This document shows positions 1 to 7,545 of a DNA stretch of 64,000 bases, piece by piece; position 1 is the first letter of the stretch, and every line of letters starts with the position of its first letter. The stretch comes from CAWAQA01 sp963784065 (GTDB taxonomy: Bacteria; Acidobacteriota; Vicinamibacteria; Vicinamibacterales; UBA2999): NCBI GenBank assembly GCA_963784065.1, contig CAWAQA010000005.1, positions 248,001-312,000 of the forward strand, given 5' to 3'. The notes beneath the pieces are model-generated. The model was given only the letters and a program-made list of their open reading frames with translations. It was not told the DNA's origin and did not search any database. A program made the translations under genes and the position numbers.

Positions 1-1
1 G

Positions 2-289
2 CTGACGGCGTCGGCGCTCTTCCTCACCTCGTACGTCATCTACCACGCCAACACGGGATCGCGTCCCTTCGAGGGGCAGGGCGGCATCCGCTTCGTGTAC
101 TTCGCGATCCTGATCACGCACGTCGTGCTGGCGGCGGCGATCCTGCCGCTGGCGCTGGTCACGACCGCTCGCGGCCTGCGCTCGCAGTTCGACCGCCACG
201 TCCGCATCGCGCGATGGACACTGCCGGTCTGGCTCTACGTCTCGGTGACCGGCGTCGTCATCTATCTGATGCTGTACCGCCTGTACTAA
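2..289 (+). CDS. DUF420 family membrane protein, C-terminal part
   Basis: The reading frame is open from the window edge, so the N-terminus lies outside. The visible 95 residues contain about three hydrophobic segments. These include a segment with YVIYHANTGSRPF and one with YFAILITHVVLAA, whose polar and His residues are typical of DUF420 (YozB-like) proteins. In known genomes these often sit near cytochrome oxidase or SCO/CtaM-type genes, so a role around respiratory oxidase assembly is possible, but nothing here proves it. It ends in MLYRLY and a TAA stop, 57 bases before the next start. The family call is fairly firm; the function is not established. Confidence 0.7.
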   Translation: MTASALFLTSYVIYHANTGSRPFEGQGGIRFVYFAILITHVVLAAAILPLALVTTARGLRSQFDRHVRIARWTLPVWLYVSVTGVVIYLMLYRLY

Positions 290-346
290 GGCGCGTAGCC
301 GGAAGCCAGGCGGCCTGGGCTAAGATATGGGCGCAGGAGAGAACCC

Positions 347-1000
347 ATGCGAGGTCTGAAGATCATCGCCGCCGCGCTGATGACGCTCGGAATCGCGGCG
401 CCCGCTGCCGCCCAGGGGCGCGTGATGGGCGTTGTCCAGGACACCAACGGCCGGCCCATCAAGGGGGCCATCATCCGCGCCGCGAATCCGGACACGTCCT
501 CGCGCGAGTGGACGGCCGCCACCGACGACAAGGGGCGTTTCGTCCTGCTCGGGCTTCGCATCGGCCCCAACTGGAAGTTCATCGCGGAAGCTCCCGGGTT
601 CTTCGCGACGGAGCGCATCGACCAGGTGCGCACCAACTTCGGGCCGCCTTTGACCTTCGCCATGCGGCCCGACCCGGGTCCGCTGCCGGGTGCCCTGGTG
701 AAGGACATCCAGGAGCAACTCACCGCGGCCAATGCGCTGCGCGACGAGGGCCGGCACGATCAGGCGCTCGCCGCGTATCAGTCGATTCACTCCCGGAACC
801 CGAAGCTGACCAGCCTGAACCTCGTCATTGCGGACGTCTATCGGCAGAAGGCCGATGGTGAACGCGACGCCGCGGCGCGCCAGGCGCTGCTCGAGCGTGC
901 GTCCGCGGCCTACGACGAAGTCCTGAAGACCGACGCCGACAACGAGCACGCGAAGGCTGAGCTGGCGGTCGTCAGGGCCTCTCTTAACGAGCTGAAGTAG
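347..1000 (+). CDS. Secreted carboxypeptidase-regulatory-like domain protein with TPR-like C-terminus
   Basis: A 217-residue protein. Residues 1-22 form a signal peptide ending AAAQ. Residues about 24-105 form a beta-sandwich of the carboxypeptidase-regulatory type (GVVQDTNGRPIKGA, then DDKGRFVLLGL). The rest is helical and TPR-like, with alternating Ala/Leu and a 'DQALAAYQSI' repeat signature. Such proteins are abundant in Acidobacteria and are probably periplasmic scaffolds or binding proteins. An AGGAGAG-type ribosome site lies just before the ATG. The stop is 5 bases before the next start, so it is probably co-transcribed with the sulfatase-like gene, which also carries TPRs. No enzymatic residues are visible. 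Confidence 0.7.
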   Translation: MRGLKIIAAALMTLGIAAPAAAQGRVMGVVQDTNGRPIKGAIIRAANPDTSSREWTAATDDKGRFVLLGLRIGPNWKFIAEAPGFFATERIDQVRTNFGPPLTFAMRPDPGPLPGALVKDIQEQLTAANALRDEGRHDQALAAYQSIHSRNPKLTSLNLVIADVYRQKADGERDAAARQALLERASAAYDEVLKTDADNEHAKAELAVVRASLNELK

Positions 1001-1005
1001 TCCAC

Positions 1006-3126
1006 GTGCCTGCGCCAGGCCGCCGCTGGCAGGCCGTCCTGATCGTCGTCCTGTTCTTTGTCGCGGTGGCGGCTGCCGCCTTCACCGGATGGCAGTACGC
1101 GCGAGAATCGCCGCCGCACCAGGGGCCGATCGTTCTCATCTCGGCTGACAACCTCCCGGCCGACCGGCTGTCGCCTTACGGTGGGGCCGGGACGGAGACG
1201 CCCGCCATCGACGCCCTGGCCGGCGACGGCGTCGTGTTCGATCGGGCGTACGCGCACTCGCCGCAGACGCTGCCCTCCCACGCCTCGATCCTTTCCGGCC
1301 AGCTCCCCTTCGAGCATGGCGTCCGCGACGACGCGGGGTTTGCCATGAAGGAGGAGGCGCGGACGCTCGCCGAGCTGTTGCGGAACCGCGGCTTCAATAC
1401 GGGCGCCGCAGTCTCGACCTTCCTGCTGCGGCGCGAGTCCGGCGTCGCGCAGGGCTTCTCGTTCTTCGACGCGGAACTGCCGGCGCACCCCGGCGACGGC
1501 GGGCCGGTGACCGCGCGCGACTCGGCGCAGACGATCGACGCGGCAGAACGCTGGATGCGCATGCAGGACGACCAGCGATTCCTGCTCTTCGTGCAGGTGG
1601 ACGACACGGCGGCAGACGAGGCGGTTGCCCGCGTCGTGCAGGAGCTGAAGGAGCGCGACCTGTACGACAAGGCGACGATTTTCCTGGTCGGCGATCACGG
1701 CGACGAGCAGGCCGTGCCGTCGCTCGCCGACACCTCGCTGCACGTTCCGCTCATCGTCAAGCAGCCGGACAGCGAGGGCGCTGGACGCCGTGTCGTCGCG
1801 CCGGTGCAGCACATCGATCTGCTGCCGACGATTCTCGATCTGGTGCGCGCGCCGATTCCGTCCGGCATCCGCGGGCGATCGCTGCGCTCGACGCTGGACG
1901 ACGAGGACGCGACGGTTCCGGAGCAGCCGATCTACGCGGAATCGCTGGCGGCGTACTTCCGTCTCGGCGGCCACGCCGTCTACGGCCTGACGATCGGGGC
2001 GCGGCGGCTCATTCGCGGTGAGCGCGAAGAGATCTTCGACCTCGAGACCGGCGGGCAGTCGCTGCCGCTCGACACGGAGGACGCCACGCGGCTGCGCGCG
2101 GCGCTCGATCGCCTCGTGGCAGGCCACCGCATCGAGGACCCCGCACCAATCGTTCCCGCCGACGAGGCGAGCTACGCCGCCCTCGGCTACCTGCCTGACC
2201 TGAGGCTGGTGTCGGCTGCGCCGGTGTCGATCGAGCCCGACGTGGAGGCGAAGCTGATCGAGCTGCACCGTTCGGCGGCGCTGCTCGTGGCGCAGAAGAA
2301 GTTCGCCCCCGCGATCGAGCACCTGCGCTCGATCGCGCGCGCCCATCCCGAGCTCGCAGTGGTTCATTACCAGATCGGCTCGCTGCTGCTGCGCACCGCC
2401 CGCTACCAGGAGGCCGCGGCCGCATTCGGCGAGGCGGGCCGGCTGCAGCCGGACAACGCCGACATCCAGGTCGCGCTCGCCACCACCTGGCTGCGGGCGC
2501 GCGATTACGACCAGGCGCTGATCCATGCCGGCGCCGCCGTGACGCTCGCCCTCGCGCATCAGCCGAACGCGCGCGCGACGGCGCACACGATCGCGGCGCG
2601 GATCGCGCTCGCACGATCCGACGCGGATTCCGCCACGCGGCACGCCGCCGCCGCGCAGGAGGCCGACGCCGCGCTGCCGCTGCCGCAGTTCGTGCGCGGG
2701 AAGCTGCTCTACGAAGAAGCGCGATACGAGGACGCGCTGCAGGCGCTCGAGGAAGCGGTGACGGCCTCGCGTGAGGGCGGCCGGCCGATCGAAGAGCTCC
2801 ACGCGTCGCTCGGCGACACGCTCGCCCGCCTCGATCGGTATGCCGACGCCGAAGCGCAGTACCGCGAGGAGCTGTCCGCGTTTCCGCGCAGCATCCGCAC
2901 CTATTCGAGCCTGGCGATGCTATACGGCGCCTCGAACCGCGACCGCGACGTGGAGCAGGTGATCGACAACCTGATGGACGCCGCGCCGACACCCGAGGGA
3001 TACGGGATCGCGGCGCGGCTCTGGACGATCCTGGGCGAGCGGTCGCGCGCCGAGGCAGTCAGGGCCGACGCGCGCATGCGCTTTCGCGGCGATCCGTCGC
3101 TGGTGCTGCTCGAAATCGAACCTTAA
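1006..3126 (+). CDS. Membrane-anchored sulfatase-like hydrolase with C-terminal TPR repeats
   Basis: A 706-residue protein starting at GTG. Residues about 10-30 form one N-terminal membrane anchor. Residues about 40-390 form an alkaline-phosphatase-superfamily domain with metal-ligand-like segments ADNLPADRLS near the start and VGDHGD near residue 225. The nucleophile region reads SPQTLPSHASILSG, so the CxPxR motif for formylglycine formation is absent and Thr or Ser would have to serve. It may therefore be a phosphoesterase or a non-classical sulfatase. Residues about 405-700 are TPR-like repeats (for example YQIGSLLLRTARYQEAA). It follows the previous gene by 5 bases and ends at the repeat tract that separates it from the convergent flippase gene. 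The substrate is unknown. Confidence 0.75.
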   Translation: MPAPGRRWQAVLIVVLFFVAVAAAAFTGWQYARESPPHQGPIVLISADNLPADRLSPYGGAGTETPAIDALAGDGVVFDRAYAHSPQTLPSHASILSGQLPFEHGVRDDAGFAMKEEARTLAELLRNRGFNTGAAVSTFLLRRESGVAQGFSFFDAELPAHPGDGGPVTARDSAQTIDAAERWMRMQDDQRFLLFVQVDDTAADEAVARVVQELKERDLYDKATIFLVGDHGDEQAVPSLADTSLHVPLIVKQPDSEGAGRRVVAPVQHIDLLPTILDLVRAPIPSGIRGRSLRSTLDDEDATVPEQPIYAESLAAYFRLGGHAVYGLTIGARRLIRGEREEIFDLETGGQSLPLDTEDATRLRAALDRLVAGHRIEDPAPIVPADEASYAALGYLPDLRLVSAAPVSIEPDVEAKLIELHRSAALLVAQKKFAPAIEHLRSIARAHPELAVVHYQIGSLLLRTARYQEAAAAFGEAGRLQPDNADIQVALATTWLRARDYDQALIHAGAAVTLALAHQPNARATAHTIAARIALARSDADSATRHAAAAQEADAALPLPQFVRGKLLYEEARYEDALQALEEAVTASREGGRPIEELHASLGDTLARLDRYADAEAQYREELSAFPRSIRTYSSLAMLYGASNRDRDVEQVIDNLMDAAPTPEGYGIAARLWTILGERSRAEAVRADARMRFRGDPSLVLLEIEP

Positions 3127-3317
3127 AAGTGGAAGAAGTGGAACAAGTGGAACAAGTGGAAGAAGTGGAACGAAGTGAAGTAGGTCCAGCCTGCAAAGGC
3201 TATCCGTTGCCAAAGGCAGCGATCTACTTACACCACTTCTCTACTTCGACTACTTCCGTTACTTCCATCACTTTCACTTCTTCCACTTCTTCCACTTCTT
3301 CCACTTTTTCCACTTCA
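3127..3317. repeat. Degenerate GTGGAAGAA tandem tract with inverted second arm
   Basis: The left arm (about 3127-3180) is a run of GTGGAAGAA/GTGGAACAA units. The right arm (about 3232-3317) is a run of the complementary CTTCTTCCA units. A unique core of about 50 bases lies between them. Transcribed RNA could fold into one long imperfect hairpin between the convergent sulfatase-like and flippase genes. The right arm is translated as the C-terminal tail of the flippase frame. It resembles the other inverted word elements in this window in layout but not in sequence. Confidence 0.85.
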
Positions 3318-4308
3318 AACAGCCTCCCTGTCTCTGTTCGTGGACGTCACCGAGCGCCGCAGCGCGCGCCGGGTGAGCGGCGACGATCGCCACGCCGATT
3401 CCGGCCCAGAACAGGTTCCGAATCTTCCGCACGACCGCCAGCGCCACGCCCGCTGCGGGGTCGATCGCGAGCGTCGCGGCAAGCCCGCCCGACAGCGCTT
3501 CGTCCACGCCGATCCGGAACGGGACGAACTTGAACGCGACGGTCACGACCCGGTTCAGCGCCTCGAAGACGATGGCCTGCGCGAGGCTGACGGCGCCGTA
3601 CCCGAGCAACCACTGCAGGGTGATGAAGACCTCGAGCACCGCGAGCGCGTGGAAGAGCAGGTCCAGGGCGAACACGCGCCACAGGCGTGCGCGGTGATCG
3701 GCTGAGAAGCCGACGACCCCGACGCGCACCGCGGCGAGCCGCTCGCGCCACCGCGGCCGGTTGCCCCGGTCGTCGTCCCACGTGCCGCGCAGGAGGCGCA
3801 GTGCGACCGAGGCCGCGGCGACGAGCGCGGCGAGCGCGCCAACGCCGAGCCAGAACCAGGAGGGCGGCAGCGCCGCCGTGGCGAGCAGCACCGCGACGCC
3901 GATGCCGACCATCGCGATCACGGACGCCGCATAAACGAGATTTTCGAGCGCGAGCGAGGCGACCGATTCGCGCGTGGCGAGGTGGTGCCGCGTGAGCAGG
4001 ACCTTGGTAGGTTCGCTGGCGAGCAGGCCGAGCGGCGTCACGTTGCCAACGGCGTCGCCGGCGAGAAATGCGGTCACGGCCTGCAGGTGCGTGAGGCGGG
4101 CCGCGGGCGGCACACACAGCCGCCAGCACGCTGCACGTGCGAGGAAGCGCAGCCCCGCCAGCGCGAGGATCGTGACGAGGCCCCAGCCGACGCGGCGCAC
4201 GCCGTCGACAATCTCAGCGGTGCCGGCGCGATCGACGGCGTAGGCGAAAAGGGCAGCGCCGGCGAGTCCGCCCAGCAACGTGACGAGGCGGGTGGACCGG
4301 GCACTCAT
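3274..4308 (-). CDS. Flippase-like / lysylphosphatidylglycerol synthase TM-region family protein (UPF0104)
   Basis: A 344-residue integral membrane protein with about seven or eight hydrophobic segments. Family features include a first helix with an arginine-rich start (MSARSTRLVTLLGGLAGAAL), the LGLLASEPTKVLLTRHH segment (residues about 95-115) and ESVASLALENLVYAAS. These match the YbhN/AglD-like flippase fold. The last about 20 residues are repeated KWK units encoded by the intergenic repeat tract, so the functional protein probably ends near residue 320 and the tail is a run-on. It lies head to tail, 86 bases downstream of atpE, and its own start is an ATG at 4308. The substrate, probably a polyprenyl-linked or lipid species, is not visible. 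Confidence 0.75.
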   Translation of the reverse strand: MSARSTRLVTLLGGLAGAALFAYAVDRAGTAEIVDGVRRVGWGLVTILALAGLRFLARAACWRLCVPPAARLTHLQAVTAFLAGDAVGNVTPLGLLASEPTKVLLTRHHLATRESVASLALENLVYAASVIAMVGIGVAVLLATAALPPSWFWLGVGALAALVAAASVALRLLRGTWDDDRGNRPRWRERLAAVRVGVVGFSADHRARLWRVFALDLLFHALAVLEVFITLQWLLGYGAVSLAQAIVFEALNRVVTVAFKFVPFRIGVDEALSGGLAATLAIDPAAGVALAVVRKIRNLFWAGIGVAIVAAHPARAAALGDVHEQRQGGCLKWKKWKKWKKWKK

Positions 4309-4315
4309 GGAACGG

Positions 4316-4384
4316 TACCCGGCTGCGGACTCCGGGCGCCGGGCTCCGGGCGTCGCCCGAAGTCTGGAGCCTGAAGCCCGAAGC
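4316..4384. repeat. Inverted word element of GGGCTCCGGGC type
   Basis: This spacer between atpE and the flippase gene is filled with CTCCGGGC-like words, followed by complementary GCCCGAAG-like words. Together they can form an imperfect hairpin of about 25 bp. The same word family recurs at about 20419-20519 and 59323-59416. Confidence 0.7.
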
Positions 4385-4394
4385 CCATTGCAGA

Positions 4395-4736
4395 TTATTG
4401 AGCGCCGAAGGGCTGGATGAAGAACAGGATGAGCGAGATGAGCAGCACGTAAATTACGAGCGACTCGATCAGAACGAGGCCGAGAATGAGGGCGCCGCGG
4501 ATCTCACCCGCTGCGCTCGGGTTGCGGGCGAGGGCCTCGGTGGCCTTGCTGACGCTCATACCCTGGCCGATCGCGGCCAGCCCGGCCGCGATGCCGAGCG
4601 CAAATCCGGCGGTGATGATCGACCACTTCACCAGCTCTGAGTTGGTGCCAGCCGGTTCGCCCTGGGCGAACGCCGGGGACACGAAGCCCAGGACGAGGAA
4701 GAGGAAAAGAATCGTCAGCGTCGAGCGTTTGCTCAC
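4395..4736 (-). CDS. atpE: ATP synthase F0 subunit c
   Basis: This is the proteolipid ring subunit of F-type ATP synthase. I start at GTG 4736 because GGAGG lies nine bases before it; an in-frame ATG exists at 4757 but has no comparable ribosome site. The 113-residue product has a signal-peptide-like N-terminus ending AFAQ (residues about 1-25), then the two c-subunit hairpin helices joined by the ARNPSAAGE loop. The ion-carrying glutamate is in the second helix (E91, in LIESLVIY). Gln58 in the first helix, Ser92 and Tyr96 match sodium ligands of the Ilyobacter c subunit, while the usual Thr is Leu here. It lies downstream of atpZ and atpI, but atpB is missing between them. Confidence 0.92.
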   Translation of the reverse strand: MSKRSTLTILFLFLVLGFVSPAFAQGEPAGTNSELVKWSIITAGFALGIAAGLAAIGQGMSVSKATEALARNPSAAGEIRGALILGLVLIESLVIYVLLISLILFFIQPFGAQ

Positions 4737-4844
4737 GTGGAAAGCCTCCTGCAGCATGCGATGTCTCAGGTCATGACATCCAGGGCAGGCGTCACAATTC
4801 GTGTTCGGTTGGGCCGTGTCCTTGTGACTTCCGCCTCGAATGTC

Positions 4845-5243
4845 CTACGGTCTGGCGCGCGGCGTCCGCGCGGCCTCGAGGGCGGCGGCGGCGACGAGCG
4901 ATGATGCGCCGATCAGCATCCACACGGGCTGAGCGCGCAAACGCACCATCATAACGTAGGCGATTAGGGCCAGTATAGCGAATCTCGTGATGAATTTCAC
5001 AAGGCCCCGGGTCCGTGACGTCGAGCGGCGTGCGCGACTGACGGCAACTCCCGGGTCGGTCAGCGCGGTGACCCCGGCGCGGATTCCGCGATAGCTCACC
5101 GCGGCGAGCAGGGCGCCGCCGACAACGCCGGCGACCGCGCGCATCCCGCCTCCGCTTGCGGCCGCAGCGGCTGCTGCGAGGGCAAAGATCCAGAGCGCCC
5201 TGCGCTCCATTCGGCGCAGGCGCGGGTCAGCCTCGGCCGTCAT
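4845..5243 (-). CDS. atpI: ATP synthase subunit I (AtpI-like)
   Basis: A 132-residue membrane protein with three or four hydrophobic segments (FALAAAAAAASGGG, VVGGALLAAVSY, FAILALIAYVMMV, LIGASSLVAAAAL). Size and layout fit the AtpI/AtpR-type accessory subunit, which helps assemble the c ring in known systems. The start is ATG 5243, directly after an in-frame GTG at 5246. It overlaps the end of atpZ by 17 bases, so translation is probably coupled. In most genomes subunit a (atpB) follows. Here only about 100 bases separate it from atpE, and none of them encode subunit a. Sequence conservation in AtpI is weak, so the call rests mostly on context. Confidence 0.7.
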   Translation of the reverse strand: MTAEADPRLRRMERRALWIFALAAAAAAASGGGMRAVAGVVGGALLAAVSYRGIRAGVTALTDPGVAVSRARRSTSRTRGLVKFITRFAILALIAYVMMVRLRAQPVWMLIGASSLVAAAALEAARTPRARP

Positions 5244-5466
5244 CACGCGGGCCGCGCGCGCTGACGGCGCTGAACGTGCGGAAGACGTTCACCCCCCCGG
5301 CAACGAGGCCGAGAAAGAAGAAGATGAAGGTAAACACCGGGCTGGAGCCGAGCCACCGATCGAGCAGGGAACCGACCCACCAGCCGAGCACGACGGCAAT
5401 CACGAAGGCAAAGCCGACCGAGCCGACGGTCCCGAGCGTGCGCATCGTGCTCTCAGGCTTGGGCAT
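5227..5466 (-). CDS. atpZ: AtpZ/AtpI-family F0F1-ATPase accessory protein
   Basis: A 79-residue protein with two membrane segments (VGFAFVIAVVLGWWVG and VFTFIFFFLGLVAGGVNVF) joined by LLDRWLGSSP. This is the usual DUF/AtpZ pattern at the head of acidobacterial and firmicute atp operons. In characterised cases AtpZ and AtpI form a divalent-cation channel linked to the ATP synthase. It is the first gene of the minus-strand atpZ-atpI-atpE group. The divergent spacer to the VWA gene also holds the plus-strand promoter at 5515-5544. Confidence 0.85.
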   Translation of the reverse strand: MPKPESTMRTLGTVGSVGFAFVIAVVLGWWVGSLLDRWLGSSPVFTFIFFFLGLVAGGVNVFRTFSAVSARGPRDDGRG

Positions 5467-5514
5467 GCGTTGACAAGTCTATTATTTTCAGGGGGTTTCG
5501 GCCACGGTCATGGC

Positions 5515-5544
5515 TTGACCGTGCCGGAACACGGCGCCTATACT
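5515..5544 (+). promoter_or_regulatory. Sigma-70-type promoter for the VWA gene pair
   Basis: TTGACC at 5515-5520 and TATACT at 5539-5544 are separated by 18 bases, close to the consensus. It points toward the VWA genes starting at 5634, leaving a leader of about 80 bases. That leader holds the next inverted word element. Confidence 0.65.
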
Positions 5545-5555
5545 GAGCCAGTTCG

Positions 5556-5627
5556 ATCAAGTCACAAGATGAAGGGACAAGGGACAAATCCTTGCGCCTT
5601 GCGCTTTGAGTTTTGTGGCTTGCGTGG
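5556..5627. repeat. Inverted word element in the 5' leader of the VWA operon
   Basis: CAAGTCACAAGA near the left end and TTTTGTGGCTTG near the right end are complementary. Shorter repeated words (GGGACAAGGGACAA, CTTGCGCCTTGCG) lie between them. The element falls between promoter and start codon, so the leader RNA could fold here. Confidence 0.55.
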
Positions 5628-5633
5628 GTTCTG

Positions 5634-6542
5634 ATGCACATCACGATGACACGCCGGCTGTCGTACACGCTGGCCGTTGCTCTCGCGCTTGCCGTCACCG
5701 TCGTGCCGGACACGCGCACGCATGCCCAGGCGGGCGGCCGCGAGCGCACGATCTTTGTCAGCGCCCTGGACGAGAAGGGCGAGCCGATTGAGGACCTCGC
5801 CCCTGCTGACGTCCTCGTGCGCGAAGACGGCGTGCGCCGCGAGGTGCTGCGCATCTCCCGCGCAACCGAGCCGATCGACATCGCGCTGGTCGTGGACAAC
5901 AGCGCCGCCGCCGAGGACTCGATCAACCACATGCGCGACGCGCTCCGGCGCTTCGTGGCGAAGATGGCCGGCGGCAACCAGATCGCGCTGGTGGCGCTCG
6001 CCGACCGCCCGACCATCCTCGTCGACTACACGTCCGATCAGAAGCGGCTGGAGAACGGCATCGGCCGGCTGTTCGCGATGTCGAGCAGCGGCATGACGCT
6101 GCTCGACGCGATTGTCGAGGTCGCGCGCGGGCTCGGGCGCAGGGAGACGCCGCGCGTCGCGATCGTGCCGGTGATCAATGACGGCGTCGAGTTCACCAAC
6201 CGGTACTCCCGGGACGTGATCGAGGCGCTGAAGACCGCCAACGCGCCGCTGCACGCGGTGACCGTCGGCTCGTTCTCCGCCCTCGGGGACCAGGCAGCGC
6301 GCGAACGCGCCTACGTGCTCGACCAGGGCACGCGGGAATCGGGAGGGCAGCGCGTGACTCTGCTCAGCCCCATGGGTCTCAATACGGCGCTCGACAAGCT
6401 GGCGCGCGAGCTGTCGTCGCAGTACAAGGTCGTCTACGGCCGCCCGGAGTCGCTGATTCCGCCCGAGAAACTCGAAGTCACTTCTGCCCGCCGCGGCGTC
6501 ACCGTCCGCGGCACGCCAATGCGCGGGCAGGCTGGAGCCTGA
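5634..6542 (+). CDS. VWA-domain protein, VWFA-related acidobacterial type
   Basis: A 302-residue secreted protein counted from ATG 5634; ATG 5646 is an alternative, and an upstream GTG at 5613 lies inside the leader repeat. Residues about 5-30 form a signal peptide ending HAQA. A short beta region containing EDLAPADVLVREDGV precedes the VWA domain, where IDIALVVDNSAAAED takes the place of the classical DxSxS motif (DNSAA), so metal binding is plausible but altered. This fits the VWFA-related acidobacterial domain family. It is two bases upstream of a second VWA gene, an apparent tandem pair. The function is unknown; a surface or periplasmic adhesion role is inferred from the domain. Confidence 0.85.
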   Translation: MHITMTRRLSYTLAVALALAVTVVPDTRTHAQAGGRERTIFVSALDEKGEPIEDLAPADVLVREDGVRREVLRISRATEPIDIALVVDNSAAAEDSINHMRDALRRFVAKMAGGNQIALVALADRPTILVDYTSDQKRLENGIGRLFAMSSSGMTLLDAIVEVARGLGRRETPRVAIVPVINDGVEFTNRYSRDVIEALKTANAPLHAVTVGSFSALGDQAARERAYVLDQGTRESGGQRVTLLSPMGLNTALDKLARELSSQYKVVYGRPESLIPPEKLEVTSARRGVTVRGTPMRGQAGA

Positions 6543-6543
6543 T

Positions 6544-7545
6544 GTGAAGCGCCTTCTCCTCGCCGCCGCTTGCCTCGTTGCCACGCTCGGAACGGGGATG
6601 GACGCACGACAGGATGCCGGCGCGCCTCCCCCACAGGACGGCGCGGCGGCTCCAGCGCCGGCTCCGCCGGCCGCACCGGGGACGCCGCGCCAGGATCGGC
6701 AGACGCCGTCGTTCCGCGTCGGCGTGGACATCGTGTCGCTCAACGTCACGGTGGTGGACGGGCAGAGCCGCTACATCACCGATCTCGATCAGGGTGACTT
6801 CGCGGTCTTCGAGGACGGCGTCAAGCAGGAGGTCTCCTTCTTCAATCGCCGGCAGCAGCCGATCGCGCTGTCGCTGCTGCTCGACAGCAGCGCGAGCATG
6901 GAAGACAAGCTCGAGACGCTGCAGACCGCGGCGGTGAACTTCGTCCGCAAGCTGAAGCCGACGGACATGGCGCAGGTGATCGACTTCGACAGCCGCGTCG
7001 AGGTGAGGCAGGGCTTCACCGCGAAAGTCGGCGACCTCGAGGCCGCGATCTTCCAGACCGCGTCGGGCGGGTCGACCTCGCTGCACAACGCGATCTACAT
7101 CGCGCTGAAGGAGCTGCGCAAGGTCAAGGCGGGGTCCGAGGAAGACGTCCGGCGCCAGGCCATCATCGTCTTCTCGGACGGCGAGGACACCTCCAGCCTC
7201 GTCTCGTTCGACGAAGTGCTCGACCTCGCGAAGCGGTCGGAAACCTCGATATATACGATCGCGCTCCGCGGCGCCGACACCCAGACACGCGGATTCCGCG
7301 AGGCCGAGTTCATCCTGCGCCAGCTCGCGCAGGAGACCGGTGGCCGCGCCTTCTTCCCGGTGAAGGTCGAGGACCTCAACGGCGTCTACGCACAGATTGC
7401 CGACGAGCTCGCAAGCCAGTACACCCTTGGTTACACGTCCCGGAACGCCCGGCGCGACGGCGCATGGCGCCGCATCGTCGTGCAGGTGCTCAAGCCGAGC
7501 CTGACGCCCCGGACGAAGAGGGGCTACTACGCCCCGGCGCGTTGA
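6544..7545 (+). CDS. VWA-domain protein, VWFA-related acidobacterial type
   Basis: A 333-residue secreted protein starting at GTG 6544, immediately after the previous stop. It has a signal peptide (residues 1-20), then an Ala/Pro-rich linker. The family start SFRVGVDIVSLNVTVVDGQ and the FAVFEDGVKQEVSFF strand pair come next, then a VWA domain with an intact metal site DSSAS (in SLLLDSSASMED), a threonine in the metal region and IIVFSDGEDTSS. This copy keeps the residues expected for a functional MIDAS, unlike its upstream neighbour. Its TGA stop overlaps the TTG start of the hemX-like gene, linking this pair to the haem operon. Confidence 0.88.
   Translation: MKRLLLAAACLVATLGTGMDARQDAGAPPPQDGAAAPAPAPPAAPGTPRQDRQTPSFRVGVDIVSLNVTVVDGQSRYITDLDQGDFAVFEDGVKQEVSFFNRRQQPIALSLLLDSSASMEDKLETLQTAAVNFVRKLKPTDMAQVIDFDSRVEVRQGFTAKVGDLEAAIFQTASGGSTSLHNAIYIALKELRKVKAGSEEDVRRQAIIVFSDGEDTSSLVSFDEVLDLAKRSETSIYTIALRGADTQTRGFREAEFILRQLAQETGGRAFFPVKVEDLNGVYAQIADELASQYTLGYTSRNARRDGAWRRIVVQVLKPSLTPRTKRGYYAPAR

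Noticed and set aside
910..2802. Long minus-strand open frame of 630 codons
   Set aside because: It is the antisense shadow of the sulfatase-like gene; composition is Arg/Gly-rich without domain motifs, as expected from high GC.
3127..3317. Possible CRISPR-like array
   Set aside because: Units are 9-18 bases without unique spacers of constant length, and the second half is inverted.
3129..3533. Plus-strand frame across the repeat tract (VEQVEEVE then STSSTSST)
   Set aside because: It is low-complexity translation of the repeat plus a shadow of the flippase gene.
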